Assembly (NCBI RefSeq): GCF_900142915.1
Contig: NZ_FRCM01000014.1
Coordinates: 1-64,000, forward strand
DNA from: Mucilaginibacter sp. OK098
Lineage (GTDB): Bacteria > Bacteroidota > Bacteroidia > Sphingobacteriales > Sphingobacteriaceae
DNA length: 64,000 bases
Reading direction: 5' to 3'
The position numbers and the translations under genes were made by a program. The notes under the pieces were generated by a model that saw nothing but the letters and a program-made list of their open reading frames with translations, did not search any database and was not told where the DNA came from. Positions 1 through 7,892 of the stretch are shown here, in pieces. How positions within the stretch are numbered: the first letter of the stretch is position 1; each line of letters begins with the position of its first letter.

Positions 1-2071
1 TGATGATAACAATCTTGATACCGGCATAGCAGTTGACAGGCTTGGAAATATTTTCGTGTCCTTTCAGGCGCCAATACCGGATATTCCCCAGGTAGTGCAG
101 GTAACTGGCACTGGCGGGTACAATAACTTAGGCAGTGGATTAAATCTTCCCACCGGTGTGGCTGTAGATGGCATAGGCAATGTATTTGTAGCCGACTTTG
201 GGTCTACAGGTATTGTAGAATACCCTGTTAATGGCGCCCCCCAGCTTATTGTAAGCTCGGGACTTAATAGGCCAAACGGAGTAGCATTAGACGGTGCAGG
301 AAATATATATGAATCTGACGCAGGCACCAACACGGTTAAAGAAATTAAAGCGGTTGGGGGGTATTTTATAAGCCCGGGCCTGCCCGCAGGCCTTAATTTC
401 GATGAAAATACAGGCATTATCAGCGGAACGCCAACCGCAGCAAGCCCGGCAACAAACTATACCGTTACCGCCTACAACATCAGCGGCAGCGGTTCAGCCA
501 CAGTGAATATCAAAGTAGTAAATATAGGCCTCTCGGGCCTTGCATTAAGCAGCGGCATATTGTCGCCAACCTTTGCAGCGGACACAACCAGCTATACGGC
601 AATTGTACCTGCTGCCACTACTTCAATAACCGAAACGCCAACATCATCAACTCCCTCGGCTACCATAACCGTAAATGGCACAACAGTAGCATCAGGAACA
701 GCTTCGGCAAGCATACCTTTATCACTCGGCGCTAATACCATTACTACGGTGGTAACAACTGCGGGCGGCACAGGGACAAAAACCTATACCGTAAAAGTTG
801 GCCGGGGTTCGGCAGATGCGCTGTTAACGTCTATACATTTAACACCAGCCACAACGCTTACGCTTGTAAGCGGGCCAAGTGATGTAAATTATACAGCACA
901 TGTACCTGCTGCAACATCCAGTGTTACCGTTACAGCAACCGAACAGAATGCGACTGCTACCATAACAGTAAATGGTACACCTGTAGCATCAGGGGCGGCG
1001 TCACCGTCAATTCCATTATCGATAGGCAATAACGTCATAAATATAGTATCGACTGCGCAGAATGGCGTATCTAGCAAAAAGTATACCATAAATTTAGCCC
1101 GCGGCTCGAGCGATGCTTTGTTAACATCCGTACACTTAACGCCAACGTCGCCGCTTATTATTGTATCGGGTCCAAGCTATGTTAATTATAAAACCTCGGT
1201 GCCGTATACTACAACAAGTGTCACCGTTACCTCAACAGTGCATGACGCAACCGCTACAATAGCCGTTAACGGCACAACTGTAGCATCGGGTGTGGCGTCA
1301 CCCTCAATACCTTTAAATGTAGGCAGTAATGTGATAGATATAGTAGTAACTGCTCAAAACGGTGTATCTACTAAAACCTATACCATTACTGCAACCAGGA
1401 GGGCGCCATCAAGCAACGCATTGCTTACTTCCATACGTCTGGCACCGGCGACACACCTTACTATTGTATCCGGGCCAAGCTATGTTAACTACACCACAAC
1501 ATACCATAATTCGGTAAGCAGCTGTACGGTAAGGGCGATTGAGCAGGATTTAACTGCAACCATAACGGTGAACGGTACACCTGTAGCATCGGGGGCGGCG
1601 GCGCCGTCAATTCCATTAACCGCAGGCAGTGGCAATGTCATCAATATTGTATCTACTGCTCAGGATGGAACCACTACCAAAACTTATACCATCACTGTAA
1701 CCAGGAATGCGCCGGGATCAATGAGCGATCTTTTCCAAACGGTATCTGTTACAAAACCAACCGACAACCCGATCATAGAAAATGACGGTCTCGTAGTGCA
1801 CCAGGGCGTATCACCTAATGGCGATGGCATCGATGATGTGTTCACCATCGAGGGTTTAACTGCTTATCCGCAGAACAAAGTATCGATACTTGACCGTAAC
1901 GGGGCCGTTATATTCCTGGCAAAAGGTTATGATAACCAGTTGACAGGATTCGACGGGCACTCAAATATTAACGGCAGGATGCAATTGCCGGGAACTTATT
2001 TTTATACATTGGATTATACTGTTAACGGGGAAAATAAGCATAAAACAGGATACATTATATTGAAGTACTGA
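1..2071 (+). CDS. NHL-repeat / cadherin-like secreted protein with type IX sorting domain (5' partial)
   Basis: The reading frame is open from base 2, so the true start lies upstream; the GTG at 56 is internal. In order the protein has NHL-type beta-propeller repeats (phrases like GVAVDGIGNVFVAD, to about residue 105), one putative Ig (He_PIG) module containing GIISGTPTA, then four cadherin-like beta-sandwich repeats of about 95 residues sharing ATITVNGTxVASG. The last ~90 residues match the gliding-motility-associated C-terminal domain (SPNGDGIDDVF, then GTYFYTLDY, ending IILKY). By family knowledge this is a type B sorting signal for type IX secretion, so the protein is probably exported and anchored at the surface as an adhesin or scaffold. 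No secretion genes are nearby. Domain calls are firm; the ligand is unknown. Confidence 0.88.
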   Translation, partial: DDNNLDTGIAVDRLGNIFVSFQAPIPDIPQVVQVTGTGGYNNLGSGLNLPTGVAVDGIGNVFVADFGSTGIVEYPVNGAPQLIVSSGLNRPNGVALDGAGNIYESDAGTNTVKEIKAVGGYFISPGLPAGLNFDENTGIISGTPTAASPATNYTVTAYNISGSGSATVNIKVVNIGLSGLALSSGILSPTFAADTTSYTAIVPAATTSITETPTSSTPSATITVNGTTVASGTASASIPLSLGANTITTVVTTAGGTGTKTYTVKVGRGSADALLTSIHLTPATTLTLVSGPSDVNYTAHVPAATSSVTVTATEQNATATITVNGTPVASGAASPSIPLSIGNNVINIVSTAQNGVSSKKYTINLARGSSDALLTSVHLTPTSPLIIVSGPSYVNYKTSVPYTTTSVTVTSTVHDATATIAVNGTTVASGVASPSIPLNVGSNVIDIVVTAQNGVSTKTYTITATRRAPSSNALLTSIRLAPATHLTIVSGPSYVNYTTTYHNSVSSCTVRAIEQDLTATITVNGTPVASGAAAPSIPLTAGSGNVINIVSTAQDGTTTKTYTITVTRNAPGSMSDLFQTVSVTKPTDNPIIENDGLVVHQGVSPNGDGIDDVFTIEGLTAYPQNKVSILDRNGAVIFLAKGYDNQLTGFDGHSNINGRMQLPGTYFYTLDYTVNGENKHKTGYIILKY

Positions 2072-2144
2072 TGTTAGTCCATGGTCGATAGACCATAGGG
2101 CACCTCTAAAAACTCGTGGGAACAATGAGGTTAAGCAGTTTTTA

Positions 2145-2179
2145 CGAAAGTACTGACACTAATTTGTCAGTACTTTTCG
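2145..2179 (+). terminator. Hairpin terminator after the NHL/cadherin gene
   Basis: Fourteen bases at 2145-2158 pair with 2165-2179 (one bulged T), with a 6-base loop, about 75 bases beyond the stop codon. A short T-rich stretch follows at 2182-2186. This is a plausible intrinsic terminator; the U-run is short, so efficiency is uncertain. Confidence 0.55.
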
Positions 2180-2407
2180 CATTTTTAGGGGAGCAAATAA
2201 GGCAAAAAATGCGTTATTAATGCAGAAACAAGCTTTTTAGCAAACCAGGGCGACCTTTCACTGTTTCACCCTGTACACTGTTTCACTGTGAACAGCAACG
2301 TAAAACTATACTATAATACAGGTATAGCTTACATTGGGCATCGGTTTGTGTTTATTACCCGCCGGCTAAAATGTTAAACGCGATTTCCCTGGCACCATCA
2401 TGGCGGC

Positions 2408-2443
2408 TTGTTGCATTAATGCCCCCGTAATTTTGTAATTTTG
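2408..2443 (+). promoter_or_regulatory. Tandem Bacteroidota-type promoter boxes before 2470 gene
   Basis: Two abutting TAATTTTG boxes (2428-2435 and 2436-2443) each fit the Bacteroidota -7 consensus TAnnTTTG. TTG triplets at 2408-2410 and 2411-2413 can serve as -33 elements (17 bases to the first box, 22 to the second). The start codon is 27 bases downstream of the second box. Confidence 0.5.
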
Positions 2444-2469
2444 CAGAAAAAAATATTGCCCTCTGATTA

Positions 2470-3432
2470 ATGGATGAAAACCGATTAAATATTTTAAATG
2501 AATCGAACCGGATGCTTAGTAAGCTGCAATTGCTTTCTGTTTATTTTGGGGATGATATTATTTATAAAATTTATTTACGCAGCCAGGTAATCCATAAACT
2601 TTTTGAGAACAATCCCGAGCTTGACATCAATAAGCTGGAACTTTTTCACCTGCAGTTTACCGCCAGCCTGATTGAGCTGCTCAGGAAAATAAAAAAGAAC
2701 AACGAGAACAACATCAGCATCTTGTTTGATGAGATCCAGGTAAATAAAGAGATGGTTGAGAAATTGAATGATTCGGCTTATACCGAAAATAATTTCAATA
2801 TTGATAAACAGCGGCAAGCGCTAAAGGTCAACCTCTCCTTACGGAAGCTCTTCCAGGTGCTATCGGACGATTCTTCGGACGATCCGCTTTCCAAAAACAT
2901 CAATGCTTTTAGCTCACGCTTTGCTCCCGATTTCTTTTACAGCATCGATAACAAGCTGTTCGATGACCTTGTTGCTTATAATGACAACGAGGTTTATACC
3001 AGCAACTATGCAGTTATCCAAAAAAAGTTAATGGGACTGTTATGCAAATACGATTTTAAAACGGAGTTTTTCTGCGGGTTAAAATCAGGTACCCAGGTAA
3101 TTGAAGTTTATAAATTTACAGATACGGAAAGGCACTTTTTATATTTCCCTGCCCGTAATTTATTTATCTTTTTGGATGTAGCCCGGATCAGTGGCTTAGA
3201 TTGGTCAAACAATCTTTCGAAGAAAGAAAAGCTGATCCACGAGCTAAATGATAAGAATGATAAATTATTGAGCAGTGCCGGCGCAATAAAATCAAATATG
3301 CCTCCCGACATTAAAACGCTACTGATCGAGGACCTGAAAAAGCTGGAGGATATTAATTTCCTTCAAAACCTGAGCAATATTGATGTACAGGCCAATATTT
3401 TAAAAACCATGTTAAATACCGACATCAACTAA
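2470..3432 (+). CDS. Hypothetical protein (320 aa)
   Basis: Not recognised. ATG start with tandem promoter boxes just upstream. There is no signal peptide or membrane segment, so it is probably cytoplasmic. The sequence is rich in Leu, Lys, Asn and Asp and looks mainly alpha-helical, with a likely helical N-terminal half (residues 1-120), an acidic SDDSSDD stretch near 137-143, a more mixed middle (160-250, including a short FLYFPARNLFIFLD hydrophobic core strand pair) and a helical tail. Only 11 bases separate it from pgpA, so the two are probably co-transcribed. That hints at, but does not prove, an envelope or phospholipid-related role. Probably a lineage-restricted conserved protein. Confidence 0.8.
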   Translation: MDENRLNILNESNRMLSKLQLLSVYFGDDIIYKIYLRSQVIHKLFENNPELDINKLELFHLQFTASLIELLRKIKKNNENNISILFDEIQVNKEMVEKLNDSAYTENNFNIDKQRQALKVNLSLRKLFQVLSDDSSDDPLSKNINAFSSRFAPDFFYSIDNKLFDDLVAYNDNEVYTSNYAVIQKKLMGLLCKYDFKTEFFCGLKSGTQVIEVYKFTDTERHFLYFPARNLFIFLDVARISGLDWSNNLSKKEKLIHELNDKNDKLLSSAGAIKSNMPPDIKTLLIEDLKKLEDINFLQNLSNIDVQANILKTMLNTDIN

Positions 3433-3443
3433 TACAGCACAGC

Positions 3444-3914
3444 GTGATACTTAAGCTTAACAAAATAATCGCATCAATTTTTGGCATAGGGTTTTTAAAA
3501 GGCGGTGGCACCTATGCAGCATTGGTAACCTGCGGAGGCATCTGGCTGCTGTGGCAAAGCCCGGCTTTTCAAAACCCGCTCTATCTGCTGGCAATCACCA
3601 TTGTTATAACGCTTTTAGGTGTTTATGTAAGCAATAAAGTTGAACCGGATTGGGGTGAAGACAGCTCGCGCGTGGTGATTGATGAAGTTGCCGGGATGCT
3701 GATTTCCGTGTTATTTATACCTGCCAATATTTATTTTCTATTAGCCGGATTTATTTTATTCCGTTTTTTTGACATTGTAAAGCCCCTGTATATCCGCAAA
3801 ATGGAAGCACTCCCCAGCGGAACCGGGGTAATGATGGATGACGTGCTGGCAGGGGTATATTCGAATATATTGTTGTGGGTGGGGTATTGGGGATCGGTTA
3901 CGTTTTTTAAATAA
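3444..3914 (+). CDS. pgpA: Phosphatidylglycerophosphatase A
   Basis: Integral inner-membrane enzyme that dephosphorylates phosphatidylglycerol phosphate in phosphatidylglycerol/cardiolipin synthesis. The 156-residue length is normal for the family. Visible family motifs are GxG-KGGGTYAA near the N-terminus, the acidic VVIDEVAGM (about residues 72-80), FRFFDIVKP (about 108-116) and GTGVMMDDVLAG (about 126-137), with three to four membrane segments between them. The start is GTG at 3444; the next in-frame ATG would remove the first motif, so GTG is preferred. It lies 11 bases after the 2470 gene. Confidence 0.93.
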   Translation: MILKLNKIIASIFGIGFLKGGGTYAALVTCGGIWLLWQSPAFQNPLYLLAITIVITLLGVYVSNKVEPDWGEDSSRVVIDEVAGMLISVLFIPANIYFLLAGFILFRFFDIVKPLYIRKMEALPSGTGVMMDDVLAGVYSNILLWVGYWGSVTFFK

Positions 3915-3958
3915 AGAAATAAATCACCTGGTTTTGTATACTATTATTATCGTTACCC

Positions 3959-4150
3959 ATGCAAACATTCATTATAAAAGTACCGGACCACAAACTCCAA
4001 ATCGTTGATGCGTTCTTAAAAGAATCAGGCCTCGCTTTTAGAAGCCAAACACATGTTGCTAATGCTGATACTAAAGCAGCAATGGACGAACTAAAAAGTG
4101 GTAAAGGCAGGCAATTTAAAAGCGTCGACGAACTTTTTAAAAGTATCTAA
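3959..4150 (+). CDS. Small hypothetical protein, antitoxin-like (63 aa)
   Basis: A short basic protein starting MQTFIIKVPDHK, with a beta-strand-like N-terminus followed by helical segments and a C-terminal SVDELFKSI. This layout is common in small DUF2683-like or antitoxin-like Bacteroidota proteins, but no family motif is decisive. No toxin-sized partner (RelE, PIN, Fic) follows: the next frame downstream (4098-4295) looks like noise. It lies 44 bases after pgpA. The function is unknown and toxin-antitoxin membership is not supported. Confidence 0.65.
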   Translation: MQTFIIKVPDHKLQIVDAFLKESGLAFRSQTHVANADTKAAMDELKSGKGRQFKSVDELFKSI

Positions 4151-4259
4151 TCATTCCGTCAGCTCAAAGCACCCTCCTCCGATTAAACTATCTAAATACT
4201 TCTATATTCACTACCTTAAACTCCGCAACTTTCGGGTCGGATTGCGTATTGCAGCGCCG

Positions 4260-4267
4260 TACTTTTG
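4260..4267 (+). promoter_or_regulatory. -7 box TACTTTTG upstream of the AraC-methyltransferase gene
   Basis: It matches TAnnTTTG and lies 24 bases before the ATG at 4292. It overlaps the alternative TTG start at 4265, which argues for the ATG. A TTG at 4242-4244 is too close (15 bases) to be a canonical -33 element, so the upstream element may be replaced by an activator site. Confidence 0.45.
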
Positions 4268-4291
4268 TTATGTACAAATAAGGAAAACAAA

Positions 4292-5137
4292 ATGAAAGAC
4301 CAAGAAATAACAAATTATAGCCGCATTGAAGACGCAATAGGCTATATAAGAGATAACTTTAAAAATCAGCCAACGCTTGATGAAATTGCAGAAAAGGTAC
4401 ATTTAAGCCCTTTCCATTTTCAACGCATTTTTACCGACTGGGCAGGCGTAAGCCCCAAGAAGTTTTTGCAATACATCAGCCTCGATCATGCCAAAAAAAT
4501 GCTGGAAAGCCAGGCTACATTATTTGACACCGCCTTTGAAACCGGCCTGTCGGGCACCAGCCGCCTGCACGATCTGTTTGTAAATATTGAAGGGATGACA
4601 CCCGGCGAGTATAAAAATGGCGGTGAAAATCTATCCATAAACTATAGCTATGCCGAAAGCCCGTTCGGGAATGTGCTGGTTGCTTCAACCGAAAAAGGCA
4701 TCTGCCATATAGCATTTGCAAACAGCGAAGCCGAGGGATTAATAGCCCTAAAAAAAGCTTTTCCAAATGCAACTTACAAAGCTATGGTTGATCTGATCCA
4801 GCAAAATGCGCTATACATTTTCAAACACGACTGGAGCAAGCTGGATGAAATAAAACTCCACCTGAAGGGTACCGATTTCCAGATAAAAGTTTGGGAAACG
4901 CTGTTAAAGATTCCTGCAGGAAAGCTCTCAACCTACGGCAACATTGCCAGTCAGCTTAACCAGCCAACTGCCTCAAGAGCAGTAGGTAGTGCGGTGGGCG
5001 ATAACCCGGTAGCGTTTTTAATCCCCTGCCATAGGGTGATCCAATCAACCGGTGAATTTGGGCAATACCACTGGGGCAGTAACCGTAAAACGGCAATAAT
5101 AGGCTGGGAAGCAGCACAAGCGGAAGCACTTAATTAA
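4292..5137 (+). CDS. AraC-type HTH fused to O6-methylguanine-DNA methyltransferase (Ada C-terminal two-thirds)
   Basis: It transfers alkyl groups from O6-alkylguanine to its own cysteine, and also carries a DNA-binding domain. Residues ~10-110 are an AraC/XylS helix-turn-helix (LDEIAEKVHLSPFHFQRIF; TPGEY). Residues ~118-275 are the methyltransferase, with the catalytic Cys246 in IPCHRVI. Unlike E. coli Ada there is no N-terminal zinc phosphotriester domain; a stand-alone homologue of that domain lies at 5921. The start is taken at ATG 4292 (281 aa), because an upstream TTG at 4265 sits on the promoter box. It is followed by a perfect palindrome and then an oxygenase and alkB, so it heads an adaptive-response-like cluster. 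Confidence 0.92.
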   Translation: MKDQEITNYSRIEDAIGYIRDNFKNQPTLDEIAEKVHLSPFHFQRIFTDWAGVSPKKFLQYISLDHAKKMLESQATLFDTAFETGLSGTSRLHDLFVNIEGMTPGEYKNGGENLSINYSYAESPFGNVLVASTEKGICHIAFANSEAEGLIALKKAFPNATYKAMVDLIQQNALYIFKHDWSKLDEIKLHLKGTDFQIKVWETLLKIPAGKLSTYGNIASQLNQPTASRAVGSAVGDNPVAFLIPCHRVIQSTGEFGQYHWGSNRKTAIIGWEAAQAEALN

Positions 5138-5160
5138 AAACATTTGTCATTATCATTAAC

Positions 5161-5193
5161 AGACTTACGAAGTTTAAAAAACTTCGTAAGTCT
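5161..5193. repeat. Perfect 15-bp palindrome between repair genes
   Basis: AGACTTACGAAGTTT at 5161-5175 pairs exactly with 5179-5193 across a 3-base loop. It lies 24 bases after the methyltransferase stop and 14 bases before the oxygenase ATG. There is no U-run on either side, so it is unlikely to be a plain terminator. It may be a REP-like dispersed palindrome or an RNA stability/processing element. Confidence 0.7.
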
Positions 5194-5207
5194 TGCTGTC
5201 AAAAAAA

Positions 5208-5921
5208 ATGAACAACATAAATAAAAGAATTGAAGCCATAAACTGGTCCTCAATTACCGAAGCTATGAACTCAAATGGCTATGCCATTATACCCGGCCTA
5301 ATCCATCCGGATGAATGCAATGCGCTGGTCCAAAACTATGCGGATCCGGGAAGCTACCGTAAAACAGTGGTAATGGAAAGATACCGCTTTGGCCTGGGTG
5401 AGTATAAATACTTCACTTACCCTTTACCGCCTATAGTACAGGAGTTAAGGCAGCAGGTGTATCCCAAACTTGCACCCATTGCCAATAACTGGATGCGGGC
5501 GCTGAATATTCAAACTGTATTTCCGGATACTTTTGAAGAGCTGCAACAGCTTTGCCACGATAATAAACAAGATAAACCAACCGCATTAATTTTAAAGTAC
5601 GGCCCCGGTGGGTTCAATACCCTGCACCAGGACCTGTATGGCGACATTTACTTCCCGATGCAAATGGTTATCTTTTTGAATGAGCCGGATGAAGATTATA
5701 CAGGAGGAGAATTTGTGTTAACAGAACAGATCCCGAGGGCACAATCAAAAGCAATAGTTTTAAAACCGCGTAAAGGTGATGTACTGTTATTTACCACTAA
5801 CTTTCGCCCGGTAAAAGGCACAAAAGGCTATTACCGCGTAAATATGAAACACGGGGTAAGCGCGTTGCACAGCGGCGAGCGCTATACGCTTGGCATTATT
5901 TTTCACGATGCATTAAGTTAA
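5208..5921 (+). CDS. 2OG-Fe(II) oxygenase (Oxygenase-NA / DUF2086-like)
   Basis: A non-haem iron dioxygenase using 2-oxoglutarate and O2; the substrate is not known. The facial triad is visible: His140-x-Asp142 (TLHQDLYGD) and His215 (MKHGVS), with Arg225 as probable 2-oxoglutarate anchor. The sequence following the HxD (FLNEPDEDYTGGEFVL) is typical of this oxygenase group. The start is ATG 5208 (237 aa); an upstream TTG at 5193 lies inside the palindrome and is rejected. The stop codon overlaps the ATG of the next gene (TAATG), implying translational coupling with the zinc-domain protein and then alkB. Its placement suggests a role in alkylation damage or damaged-base metabolism, which is inference. 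Confidence 0.87.
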   Translation: MNNINKRIEAINWSSITEAMNSNGYAIIPGLIHPDECNALVQNYADPGSYRKTVVMERYRFGLGEYKYFTYPLPPIVQELRQQVYPKLAPIANNWMRALNIQTVFPDTFEELQQLCHDNKQDKPTALILKYGPGGFNTLHQDLYGDIYFPMQMVIFLNEPDEDYTGGEFVLTEQIPRAQSKAIVLKPRKGDVLLFTTNFRPVKGTKGYYRVNMKHGVSALHSGERYTLGIIFHDALS

Positions 5922-6166
5922 TGGTTAGGCATATTGATATCAACAACCAGGATGTAAGAAAGCTCATCAGACATAAAGAAATAAAGCTAGGCGGGAATCG
6001 CAATCTTAAAATTTATGGCTTGCTGAGATGCAAGTCGGGCAAGCGGATGAAGAGGGAAAACCGGGTGTTTTTTACTGACCTGGGCGAAGCAACTGATAGC
6101 GGCTACAGGCCATGTGGAAACTGCCTGCGGTCCGAATATAAAGAATGGAAAAATGGATCTGTTTAG
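5921..6166 (+). CDS. Stand-alone Ada-type metal-binding domain protein (81 aa)
   Basis: It resembles the N-terminal zinc domain of Ada, which in E. coli accepts methyl groups from DNA phosphotriesters. The pattern YGLLRCKSGKRM ... NRVFF ... EA ... GYRPCGNC aligns with that domain. Cys37 corresponds to the acceptor cysteine, and Cys65/Cys68 to the distal zinc pair. The fourth classical ligand (Ada Cys42) is replaced by Lys41, so metal binding would need another ligand or be altered. The gene starts inside the stop codon of the oxygenase gene and overlaps alkB by 14 bases. It may work in trans with the AraC-methyltransferase, or be a small sensor of its own; neither is shown. Confidence 0.85.
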   Translation: MVRHIDINNQDVRKLIRHKEIKLGGNRNLKIYGLLRCKSGKRMKRENRVFFTDLGEATDSGYRPCGNCLRSEYKEWKNGSV

Positions 6167-6755
6167 CAAAAACACTATCGAAAACCTGTTGCCCTATGAT
6201 GGTACAGTAAATTACCATGGCAAAATTTTAATCCCCGATGACGCCGTAAACTATTGCAATATTTTAATGGATACCATTGCCTGGAAAAATGATGAGGCCG
6301 TTATTTTTGGCAAACACATTATCACCAAACGCAAAGCTGCGTGGTATGGCGATGCAGGGTATTTCTACACCTACTCGGGTACAACCAAACAAGCGCTTGC
6401 ATGGACGCCAGAGCTGCTTGCATTAAAGCAGTTGGTTGAAGAAATAACAGGAACAGTCTTTAATTCCTGCCTGCTAAACCTTTATCACAACGGCGAAGAA
6501 GGAATGGCCTGGCACAGCGATGATGAATCGTCGCTCGGAAAAAATACCACCATTGCCTCACTCAGCTTCGGCGCCGAAAGGAAATTCAGCATGAAACACA
6601 AAGCCACCAAACAAGCGGTTTCGGCTATGCTTGAAAATGGCAGCCTGCTGGTTATGAAAGATGCGACACAAACCCATTGGCTACACAGTTTGCCAAAATC
6701 AAAAAAAATAAGCCGGCCAAGGATCAACCTCACCTTCCGCACCATCATTAATTAA
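6153..6755 (+). CDS. alkB: AlkB-like DNA/RNA alkylation-repair dioxygenase
   Basis: It oxidatively removes methyl and small alkyl groups (typically 1-meA and 3-meC) using Fe(II) and 2-oxoglutarate. Key features are NLYHNGEEGMAWHSDDE with His121 and Asp123, the distal His178 in WLHSLP, and RPRINLTFR with the 2-oxoglutarate-binding arginines at the C-terminus. The form is closest to the ALKBH2/3-type of bacteria. The start is ATG 6153 (200 aa), overlapping the previous gene by 14 bases; the longer frame from 6114 would extend into the zinc-domain gene without homology. It ends the alkylation-repair operon and converges on a minus-strand regulator 8 bases away. Confidence 0.93.
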   Translation: MDLFSKNTIENLLPYDGTVNYHGKILIPDDAVNYCNILMDTIAWKNDEAVIFGKHIITKRKAAWYGDAGYFYTYSGTTKQALAWTPELLALKQLVEEITGTVFNSCLLNLYHNGEEGMAWHSDDESSLGKNTTIASLSFGAERKFSMKHKATKQAVSAMLENGSLLVMKDATQTHWLHSLPKSKKISRPRINLTFRTIIN

Positions 6756-6763
6756 ACACAACC

Positions 6764-7090
6764 CTATAAGGACGCGCGCAGACTATTTATGCTATCAATT
6801 AATGCGGCATACTGGTTTGCCATTTGATTAAAAAGGCTTTGATCTATAGAATAAGTCAGACTATTGTTGCGTTTTTCAACATTTAATATTCCCAGGCTTT
6901 TTAATTCTAAAACATGCTCATTAACTGCCTCCGTATTTAACGCAATTTGGTTAAAATCCTCGGGGGTTATTGTGTTACCATTGGTGGTAATGAACCTGAT
7001 GATAGCAACCCTTGCCGGTAATGCCAATGCATTGGTAAAAGTTGATAATTCATTATCACTATCAATGAATCTTGAATTTAAGAATGACAT
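6764..7090 (-). CDS. Winged-helix (ArsR-like) transcriptional regulator
   Basis: A 108-residue protein with the ArsR-family layout: LALPARVAIIRFI (helices 1-2), then a recognition region TEAVNEHVLELKSLGILNVEKR followed by a wing (NNSLTYSI). No metal-binding cysteine pair is present, so this is not a classical metal sensor. The start is placed at ATG 7090; the longer frame begins with TTG at 7111 and adds only MQKILFV. It is convergent with alkB. Targets are not evident. It could be an autonomous regulator of the minus-strand gene at 7250-7639, but they do not look like one operon. Confidence 0.8.
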   Translation of the reverse strand: MSFLNSRFIDSDNELSTFTNALALPARVAIIRFITTNGNTITPEDFNQIALNTEAVNEHVLELKSLGILNVEKRNNSLTYSIDQSLFNQMANQYAALIDSINSLRASL

Positions 7091-7249
7091 AACAAAAAGT
7101 ATTTTTTGCAATGAATGTAAATTCAGCTATACCGTTCCAGGTGTTGTGCCTTTACAGTTCAGTTATTAAAATTGAATGAATAAGAAGTTTGAGCTAATAA
7201 GAGGATACTGTTGCATTGAATATACGCTACAGCGAAATGTAGTTTAAGC

Positions 7250-7639
7250 TCAAATTCTCCAGGCGCAAAGCAAGGGTAAAAGGTTTGCGGAATATGATCT
7301 TTCTAAATATTTGTACGCTAAATAATTATTTAGCCTAAAGAATAGAAAATATAAAAAGGAAAGAATAAAAAACGCGAATGTTGCCGTTACAAGCCTTTTA
7401 GTTAAAGCTAATTTAGGGTGTGAGGGAAGCTTTTCAGAGAACGGAGCCGGTTTTTTTTTAGATAAAAGTCTTGCTTCCGATTTTAATGGCCCTGTTTTAT
7501 AAACTTTAGCAGTTATAGTTATTTGCCCCGAAGCTTCAGCTATACTTGAGTGAAATGACACATAGCAGCACGAAAATACTAAGATCAGCAAAGCAATGCT
7601 AAGTGCTAACAATCTCCTGGCTATGTTTATGAAACGCAT
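7250..7639 (-). CDS. Small membrane protein, hypothetical
   Basis: Not recognised. About 129 residues from ATG 7639 (an upstream TTG at 7654 is less likely). An N-terminal hydrophobic segment (residues ~10-30, RRLLALSIALLILVFSCC) is followed by a basic, proline-rich stretch (residues 45-80), then a second membrane segment (TATFAFFILSFLYFLFF) and a short polar tail. The two segments suggest an inner-membrane protein with an exposed middle region. A TAACTTTG -7-like box lies at 7702-7709 on this strand. It is probably real because hydrophobicity is strongly structured, but no function can be given. Confidence 0.6.
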   Translation of the reverse strand: MRFINIARRLLALSIALLILVFSCCYVSFHSSIAEASGQITITAKVYKTGPLKSEARLLSKKKPAPFSEKLPSHPKLALTKRLVTATFAFFILSFLYFLFFRLNNYLAYKYLERSYSANLLPLLCAWRI

Positions 7640-7774
7640 TTGTTTATTTAACAATAATTTATATCAACCAGGGGATCTTGATATGTTAAGATATAATAGC
7701 GCAAAGTTATACCGGCATTGTTAATTAACTTCCTTTATAGTGTTAATAAATTATTAACTAATTGTATAAAAAAA

Positions 7775-7801
7775 GCAGGATGTTCATCCAAAACACCCCG
7801 C
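7775..7801 (-). terminator. Intrinsic terminator (distal duplicated copy)
   Basis: Identical stem-loop to the one 72 bases before it in transcription order, again with a T-run (complement of 7768-7774). It would act as a back-up terminator. Confidence 0.8.
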
Positions 7802-7846
7802 CATCCTTATTGATTATGTATTATTGATTATGCAATGTTTAAAAAA

Positions 7847-7873
7847 GCAGGATGTTCATCCAAAACACCCCGC
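7847..7873 (-). terminator. Intrinsic terminator of the beta-helix lipoprotein gene (proximal copy)
   Basis: On the minus strand GCGGGGTGTT pairs with AACATCCTGC (10 pairs, two of them G-U) around a 7-base loop, followed by an uninterrupted run of T (complement of 7841-7846). Confidence 0.85.
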
Positions 7874-7892
7874 CATCCTTATTGATTATGTA

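Larger units (their letters stand above)
2072..2469. other. Intergenic region between adhesin gene and 2470 gene
   Basis: It holds the hairpin at 2145-2179, a small cluster of CTGTTTCAC repeats (2261-2269 and 2278-2286), and the tandem promoter boxes near 2428-2443. Nothing else protein- or RNA-coding was seen. Confidence 0.6.

Noticed and set aside
4098..4295. A toxin partner overlapping the small 3959-4150 protein
   Set aside because: The 65-residue frame has no toxin motif, runs through the ada-like promoter and has unstructured composition.
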